This document shows positions 40,685 through 52,424 of a stretch of 64,000 nucleotides of DNA, in pieces. A program made the position numbers and the translations under genes. This DNA is from Furcasterigmium furcatum (Eukaryota; Ascomycota; Sordariomycetes; Glomerellales; Plectosphaerellaceae). The DNA lies in contig BCIA01000001.1 in NCBI GenBank assembly GCA_001599815.1, forward strand, positions 496,001 through 560,000, written 5' to 3'. The notes beneath the pieces were generated by a model that saw only the letters and a list, made by a program, of their open reading frames with translations, searched no databases and was not told the origin of the DNA. Position 1 is the first letter of the stretch. The number at the start of each line of letters is the position of its first letter.

Positions 40685-43600
40685 GAGAGACGGTGGAAGA
40701 TGCCCACAATCGGTTTCCTTCGGCCACCTCAACGCCGAGGGCCTGTCACGGCCAAGGTTCGCCATGACCATTCGGAAAACCTGCAAGAGAACATCGATGG
40801 CAGACAGGCCATGCCCCGTGGCACTCTATCCATTGGTCCTAAGAGACACGTCTTGAAATCATGGTCGTATCCGTCGGCCACGGCTGTTGCAGGTATCCTG
40901 CACGCAGTTACGACTGGGCTATCGGCGTCTTCGGCCGAAGTTGAGTCAACAGCGACGGAACCAAACCAAAAGGGTTGGTGGTGGTGTGATGATGCGCTGT
41001 ACATTTGGTCGGTTGCATGAGGAGTTTTGGATAGGCGGCCATTGACTTAACCTGCCAACCGTCACGTCATGTATATCGGGAGCGGAATCGAGTAACCCCC
41101 TACCTGTATCGGCGTGACAAGCCTGTCATGTACATCAGAAGCAGCCGCCGATTGGAAGCAAAACCCCCGATTGATCAAGTGATAGATGTTGCGCTGCGAC
41201 TTTTGAAGGTTGGCGCAGACACAAAGAACCTCTCCATAATACACCAAGTTCGGGAGGGCTGCTCCCCCGGCGACGTGGCTCACACTGGCAGGGAGCAAGC
41301 TTACGGGTCGTCTGCTCGGCATACTTCTCAAGAGGGCCAGCCTTTGGAAAGTAGGCATCCTCGGCATGGTGCATGGCAGCAGATGGATCGGGGAATTTTT
41401 GACCCGTCGCGAGAGAAAGCGAAAACCCCACCGTCGTCCCCTCACGATTCTCACGCTGGGCCGGCATCATCAAGTCCAGGCCAAGGCGGGAGTGTCCCGC
41501 CTTTTGTCTAGGTTCGACCATGCGTGATGTCGTGCAAGCCGAGCAGCTTCACTGCTTCTGCCTCACTGCTGCCCGACAAGGCACGGGAGAAGAATATATC
41601 TCAGACGTGAGGAGGTATATGCGGTCTCGCACCGTGGTCCCCGCGCGACCTGCACCGGCCGGGGTCGTTGGCAATCGGGATGGTGCCCTCTGAGTTGTCA
41701 TTCTGTCGGGCGAGATGTTGGTGCGGCAGCCAGCGCAGACGCAACCTTTACGATGATCAAGTCCGGTGCCCACGGGAGAGACGGCTCCAAGATGCCCGCT
41801 GCAAATACGTATGTATAGTCCTCGTGTCCGTAGCGGAGGAGCCGGCAGGTCAAGTAAGTCAGTCCTGTTGGGGCCATCGCAAACACCATCGGGACGACGT
41901 CATTGGTTCCCAAGCAGCTGAATGCCCAACATGTGCGCTTGATGCATGCAGGGACAATGTGAGGCGATGGGCCGCCGATTGGAGGCCAGCCGAGCCATCA
42001 GCCTGTCATCTGCGCTGCCCTCCCGTTTTTATTGTTGTCATGGCCAGGCGACACTTGCAGCGAGAAAGACTGGATGTAAGCGACTGGCTGGAGGCATCTC
42101 TGTGCAAGGCAGCTAGCTGGAGGCCTTCGCGGATGCCTTCAGCCCTACTCGTCGTAGTGCTCCGCGAGGTCGGGTCGACAGTTTCACACATTCGGAGCCT
42201 AACCAACCCGGTCAACAATGCGAGCCCGAAATGGTCATCGAGCCGGCCTTTAGGCACCCGCTCGCTCCTCCCGTTCCTGGGGGCGGAGGAACAAGCATGC
42301 GACAGGCTGACCTGGAAAACGGAATTGTCAAATCATGGCACCGAGTGCCCCTCCATCTCGAGTCCGTTGTCTTGGGTGACCCAGCTTGGGTCGGTGCCGG
42401 TCCTGCTCCGCAGACGTCCGTGTAAGTGCTCGCAGCGACGGACGAGGTGTCAGACAGCGGCCAGCTGAATGTCATTGCGATAATTGTACGTGTGTCTGAC
42501 ATCCAGGCCGTAGAAACTCGGTAGGTGACCAGAAACGGTTGGTTCCTTGATCCTCGCCTCGTGCAGCCCGGTCGAGAACCCATCCCAAAGATACCCCCGG
42601 TCTAGCGTCAGACTGCAGCTTCACCGCTCGCGGCCATATGGTGATTCTGGAGACTGATGAGGCGATGCAGGTAGTACGTTGTGATGTATGTGCAAGGAGC
42701 CCTGTGGGATGAGCGTCCACCGTGAACGATACCGTACCTTGAGAAGTCCAGTGGCTGGCAGGTCGATGGGCACCTCAATGGGGATGGAACAGTGACCTCA
42801 GCCGCGCCGCCGACGTTAGTGCACGAGGCACCAGGTGCCCTGGCCGCAAAGTACCGAGGTGGTCGCTCTGCTGGAAACAGAACGTCAGGGTACCTGGGCT
42901 ACCCGCAAAATCGCTCACGCGTCTGGGTACTCCCCCGACCCTCATGAGATGACACCGCCGGTCGCGGTACTTCCTGGCGCTAGCTTGTCGACCCATGTTT
43001 ACCCTTCCCTGCGAGCAGCCGCGCCGGTGTTGACCGCACCTTCTCCATCATCCTCTGCCTCAACCCAATCCACTTCTCCCTCCTGCAACACCCCACGTCC
43101 TTGCAGCCCGTCAACGCACGCCGCATCTGCTCCCTCTGCCCAACTCCATCCAGTTGCCACATCAGCGGAACACGCAGACACCCAACTGCCAAAGGAAAAG
43201 GCCCTGTGAATCTGACCCGGCACCAGTACGTACATCGACCCTGGTCGCGGGTCTTGTCTGGCGGTCTCCCGCCCGCCCTGCCTCCTTGCGGTTGGTTCGC
43301 GCAAACCTCCTCTGACGCGACTTTGCAGTCCGTATCCTCCTCCATCCGATCCCGCGGTCACAGGTAACCGTCCGATCGTCGGTGTAACCTGCGCGGTCTC
43401 CCCCGTCTACAACCACCGCCTGGCATACGTTGCCCCTCGCCGCGCAACGCGCTCGCCCGTCCGACAGCTCACCACCACCACAGCAAGTCGCGCCGCGCAC
43501 CGCCAGCTTCCGAACAGCAAACGGTACGCTCCCCTGCCTGCCCGTCGTCATCGAGCGCCCCCGATCCCCCCCAAAGGCGGCCTCCTCTGGAGCCAAGTGC

Positions 43601-43992
43601 CGCTGCCTGCCCCAGCACTCCCCGTCGACACTAAAGTGCTAACCCTGTGGGACCTGCAGCATCGCGCAGCCACCCTCCCTTCACCGTTCCCTGCGTGTCT
43701 CGCCGCCTCCTTGTTGCCCGAAAGCCCGGGAAACGCCAGTTGATCCTAAGCCGAACCAAGGTTCCCGTCACAGCCTGAACTCGACAGGCGGGGGTCCGGT
43801 CGTAAAATAATCAAGGAGCCAGACACAGGGACTGGGCAGTGTTGACGCAGTTTCTGCAGCTAAGCCGCAAAGCTTGCAAGCCTTGCTCTCCTGCGACGTG
43901 TCAGGGGACACATCATTCCGTACCCGTCGTCGTGCGATCTGGGCAATCCAAGCAATTACAAGAACGCTAGCAGCCGCTGCAGGTAGCCAAAC
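40685..43992. other. largest gene-free block (3.3 kb), upstream of HAP3
   Basis: No supported gene. Frames up to 266 codons (41668-42468 plus) exist but have Cys/Arg/Trp-heavy composition and overlap other frames, as expected for GC-rich noncoding DNA. The interval 42980-43620 is pyrimidine- and CACC-rich and may be leader of HAP3. No tRNA, 5S rRNA or repeat was recognised. Confidence 0.5.
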
Positions 43993-45063
43993 ATGTCCGA
44001 CTCTCCCCAATCTCCTTCAAAGGATGTCGACCAAGGTGTTCAGTCACCCGACGACCAAGGACAAATGAACGAAGGCCAGGACCCACAGTCGGGAGGACTC
44101 ACCTACGAGTTCGAGGTAAAAGAGCAGGATAGGTGGTTGCCCATAGCCAATGGTAAGTCTCACCTCCTTCTCTATCGGTGGTCTCGAGGACTCGTCCGTG
44201 ATTTGCGCCGGCGGCGCGCGCCTGCTGCGAACTCTGGCCATTCGCCGGCGCCCTAACTGGAGACCCCTCGACTCGACCACCACCACCACGCCGCACGCCG
44301 CACGCCTCTGCTGCGCCTGTTGCGGGGGACCTTACTCGTCCATGCAGCCGGGACAAGTCGTGGTCTTACTCGTCCGCGCCTCGTCGAGTCTTCCATGTCT
44401 CACGATTCATCTCCCAGGTCGCCAGAAGCGCCGCGCGCCTCCAAGGTCGACGATGACAGGTACGACGAGCTTGATGCTAACATCCGAAACTTTGCTCCAG
44501 TCGCCCGAATCATGAAGAATGCGCTCCCCGAGAATGCCAAGATAGCAAAGGAGGCCAAGGAGTGCATGCAGGAGTGTGTCTCCGAGTTCATCAGCTTCAT
44601 CACCAGTGAAGGTAGGCTCAGATACGCGGCTGACCCTCACTTTCATCAAGCTGACCCGTTGTAGCGTCGGAAAAATGCCACCAGGAGAAGCGGAAGACCG
44701 TTAACGGCGAGGACATCCTGTTTGCCATGACCTCACTTGGCTTCGAGAACTACGCAGAGGCCCTCAAGATCTACCTGACCAAGTACCGAGAGGTAAGTTG
44801 CCCTATTTTGGATTCAGATGGGATCGGACCTGTTTGCTGACCTCATAAAGCAAAACCAGACGGCCAGGGCCACGGATGGCCAGGGCAACCGCCCGAGCAG
44901 CGGATATGGTGGCCAGCCCCCCGCTGGGGCCGGCAGCTTCCAAGCTGAGCCATCCGGCAACATGCTTGGAGGCCAACAGGCAGAGGGTGGTGCGGATGCG
45001 TCCGGCTACCTCTACTCTCAGCAGACCGGACACAACGGCGCAGGCCCTGCGGAAGGATACTAG
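43993..45063 (+). CDS. HAP3: CCAAT-binding factor subunit HAP3 (NF-YB)
   Basis: Exons 43993-44152, 44501-44611, 44665-44792 and 44851-45063 give 203 residues. NF-YB pairs with NF-YC through a histone fold and with HapB/NF-YA binds CCAAT boxes. After an acidic start, FEVKEQDRWLPIANVARIMK, NALPENAKIAKEAKECMQEC, VSEFISFITSEASEKCHQEK and RKTVNGEDILFAMTSLGFEN cover the complete histone fold; the Gln/Gly-rich tail is variable. The first intron is 348 nt and contains an in-frame ATG at 44395 open through the acceptor, giving a possible alternative N terminus. The last acceptor is CATAAAG at 44850, chosen because the nearer CAG (44817) would leave a 25-nt intron. Confidence 0.96.
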
Positions 45064-45974
45064 TGCCGCGGTGTTCTTGCTCGGGAAAAGTTGATCGGCT
45101 GTCGGAGATCTTTCTGTTGGCGCGACTTGGGATCTCGAAAGTACGAATTATGGGTGTATACATATGGGTCGACATTCCCCTGGGCTGGTTGCCAATGCGG
45201 GACACGGCGTGTACATGGAAAGGGGCTAGGGGGGCGGCGAGGGCTGAGTTTCGGGTACGAGGTTTTCAACGCTTGAAGGACTTTATCGTGGCTTGGAATG
45301 GGTCGCAGAGGCCCATATCGGTTGTTTCATGGCGTTGAGGTTCGGTCCATCTTCACAACCTTGGAAAGGTCACACCGGTGAAGAGAGACGCAAACAGTTC
45401 GGCAGTCACCATTGCACCGAGGCACGTGGCACCAGCCCGCATACCTCAGGTCAGAGCTGCAGCAGAGCTCGCTACCTAGATCAGACAATTCATTTCATTT
45501 TTCGGTCAGCTTGGCATGAATTTCACTGATGAAGGAGATGCTGCTAATCTCTAGCTGCGACTGATGGAGTACCCAGGCACCCAATGTTTGATAAGGTAAG
45601 CGCTGGATCCTTCTCCGCTCCCAGTCGCAAATCGGCAAGGTCCATATGCACGGACCATGTCTCTCGGACGGTGCGGAGCGGAGGCAACACCCAGTGGGGC
45701 GGCTGTCGTGTGAGGCACCCTGATATTTTTTCAGCGGTTTGTGGAGGGACTGACGCTCGACCCCGTGAAACCCAAAACAAGCGAAGAGAGATTCATCATC
45801 GACCCCTCGCACGTAGCACGCAGCCAGCGATGCGGGCAGCCTGCTTATCACCTCCTACAAAGCATGCCTATCCGACCATGAGTTTATGCAGAGAGGCCTT
45901 CTAGCTTCCCACCCATTCAACACCGAACCAACCCGCATCACATCGCTTCACCGAAACTCGCCCTCCCCTCCCAA
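45064..45974. other. intergenic between HAP3 and RRN3
   Basis: About 910 bases in a tandem pair; nothing recognised beyond expected UTR and promoter sequence. Confidence 0.5.
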
Positions 45975-48047
45975 ATGCGACCCTTCACCACCATCGCCAG
46001 ACAGCGGCCTGGCCCGCCCCCTACAAATGCGACGCCCAGCAAGGGGATCTTGCGAGCACCCCCATCAGTCCTCGGTCGAAGGAAGATCGATGATGCTGGC
46101 CTCGACTCTGATCCGACCCAGCCCCCTTCAAGCCCGACGAAGCGGCGAAAGGTCCTTATCGACGAAATGAACAACCGCGTCATCGAGTTTGGCGATCGGC
46201 CCCTGGACGACATCAAGATGGAAGTCAGGAAAGCCTTGGAGGAACACCTCATGGGCGAAGACAGCGAATACGACAACCTGAAAGACATCTTCGCCAGCGA
46301 TAAGCGGAGACTGGCGCTGGACGACCCTGTCGACGCAAGCCCCATGAAGCCACAAGAGTTGAAGGGCTATGTCCTGGCCCTCACCAACTGCGTGCCGCTG
46401 CTCAAGAACCGCGCCTGTAACGGGCTTGTACGGGTTGTCTTCCAAGTCTCCTGGCTGGGACGGGATGAGGACTTCTCCAAGGTTTACCTCCAGTTCTTGG
46501 CTGCTCTTGTTAGCGCCCAAGGATCATATCTTTCTATCGTGCTCTCCGCCATGGTGGAGAAGTTTGCACATTCACGAAGCGATGAATGGTGCGTGCCCGA
46601 CCTGCCACCGGTGAGCCGCCGCGTCATGAGAGAACGATTGCACGAGGGCGTCCGGTACTTCCTCAAGATGTTCCCTGCCGCAACCCCGGTACTCGCCGGC
46701 CTCATCAGCTCCAAGTTCCCGTTCATCGACGACTCGAGGCGGCAACATATTGCCTATATCAAGAACCTCCTATCGCTCAAGGAGTATGCGGAAGCCCTGG
46801 ACCTGGACATCATCGACCTTATCTTGCAACGACTGGTCAATATCGATGTTCAAGTACAAGTTGATCTGGAAGACCTCGAGGACGAGCTCACAGCCTCTAT
46901 CGCCGTTGCTCTTCGAGATACCACAACACCCGGTTCCTGGGAGGGAAGTGAAGATGGCCTTGACGATGATGACGACAACGCGTCCGTCGACAGCGACGAC
47001 TCGGATCTCGACGAGCAAGAAGTGAAGGCCCGACAAGTCAAGAACAACGTCGAGAAGCTCGACGCCATCCTGGACACCCTCTTCGAGCACTATACCCCCA
47101 GACTCGGCGATGCCGAGTCCGATGACGCACACTACGGGTTCCAGCTTTTGGTGTCCTCATTCAGCAAGATCGTGCTGCCAACATACAAGTCCCGGCATAC
47201 CCAATTCCTGCTATTCCACTTTGGCCAGCAGTCCGACCGCATGCGAGATACTTTCGTCGGTAGTCTCATGCACATATTTACGGAGCAGAACCGGCCTGCC
47301 TACGTGAGACAGGCCGCCGCGACATACTTGGCTGGATTCGTGGCACGAGGGGCTCACATACCCGCTGCACTGGTACGGACCATTTTCAGCCTGCTCTTGG
47401 CCAGAATGAAGGCCTACCGCGTTAAGCATGACCCTTCCGCCCGGGGCCCCGACATGAAGCGGCACCAAATTTACTACGCCCAGGTGCAGGCTGCTCTCTA
47501 CATGTTCTGCTTCCGATGGCGAGACCTGGTGGTCTCGGCCCCTGAATTCGTCGACCCCGACGACCCGGCATCTTACCTCGGCCATGACCTTGAGTGGATG
47601 CATGGCTTGAAGGAGGAGCTCGCCAGCCACGTGTACTGCAGGATGAACCCGCTCAAGATCTGCTCCCCCGCCATCGTGGAGGAGTTCGCCAAGATCACGC
47701 ACAAGCTCGGCCTCATGTACATCTTCCCTCGCGTGGAGGAGAACAAGCGCATCCGGCTCTCGCAGTTCGTCTCCGACACTTACGGCAACGGCGGCGCGCT
47801 CCGAGACGCCACAGGCGGTACACAAAGCGAGGAGGCGCACCAGCTCGACCCTTACTTCCCCTTCGATCCGTACCAGCTACCCGTGAGCCAGCGGTGGCTG
47901 CAGGGCGACTACGTGCAGTACCAGTCGGTGCCGGGCCTTAACGTGGACTTGGACGACGACGGCAGCAGCGACGAGGATGGAGCGGAGCCAGACTCAGACG
48001 TGGACGAGGACACGGCCACCGCGAGCGAGGACGAGGATGAGGATTGA
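45975..48047 (+). CDS. RRN3: RNA polymerase I initiation factor RRN3 (TIF-IA)
   Basis: An intronless frame of 690 residues. Rrn3 bridges RNA polymerase I and the promoter-bound core factor and is controlled by nutrient signalling. Family segments seen: ELKGYVLALTNCVPLLKNRA, YLQFLAALVSAQGSYLSIVL, HEGVRYFLKMFPAATPVLAG, SSKFPFIDDSRRQHIAYIKN, an acidic insertion at about residues 325-355, then KLDAILDTLFEHYTPRLGDA, AAATYLAGFVARGAHIP, ALYMFCFRWRDL, MNPLKICSPAIVEEFAKITH and SQRWLQGDYVQY. The C terminus is highly acidic, as usual. Length and order match the HEAT-repeat fold of the family. Confidence 0.96.
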   Translation: MRPFTTIARQRPGPPPTNATPSKGILRAPPSVLGRRKIDDAGLDSDPTQPPSSPTKRRKVLIDEMNNRVIEFGDRPLDDIKMEVRKALEEHLMGEDSEYDNLKDIFASDKRRLALDDPVDASPMKPQELKGYVLALTNCVPLLKNRACNGLVRVVFQVSWLGRDEDFSKVYLQFLAALVSAQGSYLSIVLSAMVEKFAHSRSDEWCVPDLPPVSRRVMRERLHEGVRYFLKMFPAATPVLAGLISSKFPFIDDSRRQHIAYIKNLLSLKEYAEALDLDIIDLILQRLVNIDVQVQVDLEDLEDELTASIAVALRDTTTPGSWEGSEDGLDDDDDNASVDSDDSDLDEQEVKARQVKNNVEKLDAILDTLFEHYTPRLGDAESDDAHYGFQLLVSSFSKIVLPTYKSRHTQFLLFHFGQQSDRMRDTFVGSLMHIFTEQNRPAYVRQAAATYLAGFVARGAHIPAALVRTIFSLLLARMKAYRVKHDPSARGPDMKRHQIYYAQVQAALYMFCFRWRDLVVSAPEFVDPDDPASYLGHDLEWMHGLKEELASHVYCRMNPLKICSPAIVEEFAKITHKLGLMYIFPRVEENKRIRLSQFVSDTYGNGGALRDATGGTQSEEAHQLDPYFPFDPYQLPVSQRWLQGDYVQYQSVPGLNVDLDDDGSSDEDGAEPDSDVDEDTATASEDEDED

Positions 48048-49864
48048 ACGGCATCATTGCCCAGGGAGGCATGCTCTTGATTTGCGAATTACAGGCACGC
48101 ATGGCGTTTGGCGGTTCGGAAAAACAGGCCCGCGTGGTTATTGTTTTCCAGCGAGGAAGGGGGGCGGATATGATATCAGACCGGCGTTCCGGAAGACACA
48201 CCCAGGAGAGGGACGATGCATGGTATTGTACAATGTACGTATCTGAGAAATAGTCCGACTTTAGAGTACTACTTCATGCTTGGCATGTTACGTTTTCGAG
48301 AAGGCCCGTCTACTTGTAAAAGGTGATCTGCTACTGTGACACATGTTCCTGGGGCGGTGATCTGATTTCTACCTATGAATGCCAAGAATGAATCGACGCT
48401 GCAACGAGCGGAACGACACACTCATCGCGCTGCAGTCAGGAATGGCCTTCGGTCCACGAGGTGCAAGAAAGGCCGTAGAAGCACGACATTTATGCTTCAG
48501 TTTGAAACAGGCTCGGAGGGAAGGGCCGAGAGAGGGAGAAGGCTTGCTGGCATGTGAGCGCCTGTCTTGGTAGTTGAATGATTGTCACCGTGGCTGGCGC
48601 ATTCCAGACCGTGGTGTGAGCCACTTGCACGACGATTCCTATGCACCTGACATTGCGCGTATCACCGATGGAGTTGTTATGGGCAGTCGACGGCCTTGAC
48701 TCGTGGACGAGCTATTCGCAACCCGTGAGCCGCCAGAGCCGAGTAGTGCAACGCGCGGTGGGCGGCATTCAGTGCCGAAGTGTTGACAGGCGCCATCAGT
48801 TTCAGAAGGGCGGGCATGGATGTGTACAAATACATGTTCTGGTGGTCGAGTTAATTAATAACGAAGAACTGGCGGCTGAAGACATTGCGCTTCGCCGTCG
48901 TTGTTGCAATTGGATGGCTGGACTGGATGGACGTCGTCCATTTGTGGCAGCAGACCTTGGAAGGCAACGCCATCTAATTGGACAAGCACATCACAATTAG
49001 GCAAGACAGATGTGATTCGCCGAGAGGGGGAAACAATCCAAGGGTTCCTATCGTGTTGTTCCATATTTGGACAGCAGCCCGCCCTTGCAAGGGGGACCTG
49101 GAGGTTCACGGGTCGGATACAATGTATTTTGGTGGCGGACGATCGCCGAGTAATTTCTGGGAATCGCGTGGTCGAGGCCTTCTTGGGTTATGGGATCGGC
49201 TGCGAAAAGAATCGGTGCGGAGGTTGAGCAGCCCTGGATGTCGCGGTGGTGTTTTTGTCCAAGCCGACGACAACGGTTTTCTTCAACGAAGCTCGGGTAT
49301 TGAATACATCAAGATCGACAGACTGTGCGGGGAGTCAGAGGTAAATTGGACGACGTCGAAGTACCGGTACGAAAGTGGGCCCAACGGCTCCCTGGACTCG
49401 TACCTGCAGTAGCGCCAGAAACAGGAAAGAGTGCAATTTCCCGCACAGCCCCGGCAGCATTGGCATCGTCCCCTGAGCAAGCAACGGCGGTGGTCTTGCT
49501 GGCCTCTGGCTGGCACGGGCCACGACTCCAGTGCACCCGCGCGTCCTCTCCTCTGCCGTCGGGGCCCTGTGCCTGTCGACTGCTCGTCCCCTGCCAGCCC
49601 CCATCCACTCGTTCGTCCCTGTTTCTCGCTGTTCGTCCGACCCGGTCGTCACCTTCACTTTCACTCCTTTTCGTCCCACGACGCCCTCACACTCGTTTCC
49701 GCTCGCTAAGCGCGTGTCCAGGTCCAACTGAGAGCCTCATCACTCTCAATCACATTCTTTTGGAAAATAGGGACTCGCAGTTTTACCACGAAACCCCCCG
49801 ATACCTCAGAATCACCACTCCCGATCGACCTCTCGACTCGACCCACGATACCAATCGCACCACC
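48048..49864. promoter_or_regulatory. long upstream region of the SUN-family gene
   Basis: About 1.8 kb. The last 300 bases before the ATG are CT- and CA-rich, as in leaders of highly expressed fungal genes. The SUN frame is open upstream to 49325, but this stretch lacks a signal peptide and is not taken as coding. Nothing else recognised. Confidence 0.45.
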
Positions 49865-51246
49865 ATGAAGTCAATCATCAACCTGGCCCTCGTGGCCTCC
49901 CTCGCCGCCGGCGCGGCCGCCCAGCCTCACCGCCACGCACACGCCCACCTCCACAAGAAGGAAGCCTCGCCCGTCGAGAAGCACGAGCCCAACGTCGTCA
50001 CCGAGTATGCTGTCGGCCCCACGGTGACCGTGTACAAGGTCGGCGGCGAGGAGATCTCCAACGAGGAGGCCAAGGAGGGTATTGAGGACGGCCTCTTCGT
50101 CGTCGTCGGCGAGAGCAAGCCCACCTTCTCGCCCCCTCCCCCTCCTCCTGAGCCCACCAGCTCGGAGGCTCCCGAGAGCACCCTCGCCATGGCCGCTCAG
50201 TTCTTCGAGGAGAAGAGCAGCAGCTCCAGCTCCGAGCCCGTGCCTACTCCCAGCCCTGAGCCGGTCCCCACGTCCGAGGCCCCCAAGCCCAAGCCCTCTT
50301 CCTCCGGCGGCGGCGGCGGCGGCGGCTTCAAGGGCGGCCAGGGTATCGACTCGGAATTCGATTCGGGCGAGGTCCCCTGCTCCCAATTCCCCTCGTCGTA
50401 CGGCGCCGTTGCCATCGACTGGCTTGGCACCAAGGGATGGAGCGGCATCCAGAGGGTCCCCAAGTACAAGACGACCGACAAGTTCATCAGCTACATCGAG
50501 ACGGCCATTAACGGAGAGGGCTGCACGCCGGGCTCTTTCTGCTCGTACTCCTGCCCCATCGGATACCAGAAGACGCAGTGGCCCGCGGCGCAGGGCGACA
50601 CCCTCCAGTCGATTGGCGGCCTGTTCTGCAACGCCGATGGCATGCTCGAGCTGAGCCGACCGGAGCACAAGACGCTGTGCGAGAAGGGCGAGGGCGGCGT
50701 GTACATCCAGAATGACCTCGACGACATCTCCTGCGTGTGCCGCACCGACTACCCCGGCACGGAGAACATGGTCATCCCGACGGTGCCCCAGCCGGGCGAG
50801 AAGATTGCCCTGACCAACCCCTCGCAGGCCGGCTACTACCAGTGGGACGGCAAGATGACCACTGCCCAGTACTACGTCAACAAGAAGGGCTACGGCCTCA
50901 AGGATGCCTGCGTGTGGAAGAGCGCGATCGACCCCGAGGGTGCCGGCAACTGGGCTCCCATCAACGTCGGCACGGGCAAGGCCCCCGATGGCAACACCTA
51001 CATCTCCATCTTCCCCAACTGGCCCACGACCAAGGACGTTCTGGACTTCAACATCGAGATCATCGGCGACGTCAACTCCAAGTGCGCCCTGATCAACGGC
51101 AAGTTCGTCGGCGGCGGCGAGACGGGCTGCACAGTAAGTCACCATCCCGAAAAGGCGATCGAGGCACGGCGGCTAACCAGGCGCAGACTGCTCTGTCCGG
51201 TACCAACGGAGAGGCCATCATCCGCTTCTTCCAGGGCAGCAAATAG
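49865..51246 (+). CDS. SUN family (GH132) secreted cell-wall protein
   Basis: Exons 49865-51133 and 51187-51246 give 442 residues. SUN proteins (Sim1, Uth1, Nca3, Sun4) are secreted wall proteins with reported beta-1,3-glucanase activity, acting in septation and wall remodelling. Seen: signal peptide (IINLALVASLAAGAAA), a His-rich start, a Pro/Ser/Glu linker with a Gly run, then the SUN domain beginning GEVPCSQFPSSYGAVAIDWL, with GSFCSYSCPIGYQKTQWP, GLFCNADG and DDISCVCRTDYPGTE, and ending SGTNGEAIIRFFQG. The cysteine-rich CX3C pattern typical of the family is present. C-rich codon bias suggests strong expression. Confidence 0.95.
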
Positions 51247-52424
51247 GGGTGAATTTGCTGATCCGGACCGGGGTTTGCATTGGAATTTTCGCATCATTTT
51301 CTTTGTTGATACCTCTGAGGACATGTGTTTGTGTTGCATCAGGCCGAGAGGAGGGGAGATGGCGGCATCTGCTCGTACTTGTTTTCGCTGTGTGTATAGG
51401 ACTTGACTGCTTGAATTGGATGCTTTTTGACCGTGTGGCACCCTGGCCTTAATTCGATTTGGTGACACGTCTGAATGGGATGAGGTTGAATCAGAGCTGC
51501 GCAACGTTGAGTCTGGGGTCGTCGGAGGGCAGAGGTGGTCCAGGCTCGATGATGCAGCACCACATGCAAGCCAGCGTTCTTCAGTGGCTGGGGGGGGGGG
51601 GGGGGTTGGCGCGGCCTCGCCCGGCGCCGGACGGCGAGTGCGGGGCTTGTGGCTGCAGGATCTTCGGGGGCGGGGGGCAGCGTGCGGGCGTATGGCCGCT
51701 GGTTCTCAGCTGAAGAGATTTTTTCTTCCTGCAGGCCCCGTGGTCGATGTATCCTGCAGGCCTGGCATCACAAGACTTTTTCTTGGTGGGTTCGTTGGCT
51801 GCCATGCGGTGGAAGAATTTGCCATCTCGAAGAAGTTGACGCCTCGAGCGAGAGGTCCGGCGGTGATCATGACGGGATAAAAAGGTGACGGCCTGCGGGA
51901 GACTTTGCCCCGCTAGCGCCTTACGGGCCGTGTTCCTCACGCTTCAGTGTTGTTCGGCACATGATCAGGAAACCATCATGACGACATGTATTTCCCAGGC
52001 GTCCACGTTGGTCTTCAGCATTCAATTCAAAGTCCTATTACACCGTACAGTTAGTAGAGATCTCTCCTAGTCGACGTGAAAACCCATCGATATCCTTAAT
52101 CCACCCGCAAGGCGACCTCCGACCCGGCAACGCCGCTAACCGCCGAGACCCAAGAGAACCAACCAACCCTGGAACAGCGAGAGAGTGTCCACTTACGACG
52201 CACCAGGATCGGAGCTTCACGTGGTCCACTTACCAAGCTTCCGCATCCGTGTCAACAGGGCCAGGTGCCAGGCTGCTAAGTAGGCAAGGAAGCCAAGATC
52301 GCCGAGGAGAGGCGTATAAGTTCTTGGTTGGCCCGACCTCCTCCCATCGCCTGCGTGGGACCTCGTCTTTCTCTCTGACCTCCGGAGACCAAGCAATACT
52401 TCCTTCAGTCCCCCCAGCGCAGCG
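51247..52424. other. intergenic, SUN 3' side and MFS transporter promoter, with G homopolymer
   Basis: About 1.2 kb. Contains a run of 16 G (51590-51605) followed by a G-rich stretch to about 51680. Frames reading through it are low-complexity artefacts. Confidence 0.5.
51590..51605. repeat. poly-G homopolymer, 16 bases
   Basis: Sixteen consecutive G on the plus strand. The exact length is doubtful in any assembly because homopolymers are error-prone. Confidence 0.9.

Noticed and set aside
41668..42468. 266-codon frame in the 3.3-kb gene-free block
   Set aside because: Rich in Cys, Trp and Arg with no protein-like pattern; competing frames on both strands; no start context.
44793..44817. 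Shorter alternative last intron of HAP3 ending at the CAG at 44817
   Set aside because: It would be only 25 nt, below the working size of fungal introns; the acceptor at 44850 with upstream GCTGAC branch gives 58 nt and matches the family sequence.
49871..51145. 424-codon minus-strand frame opposite the SUN gene
   Set aside because: Mirror of biased codons in the SUN gene; the plus strand has a signal peptide and family motifs.
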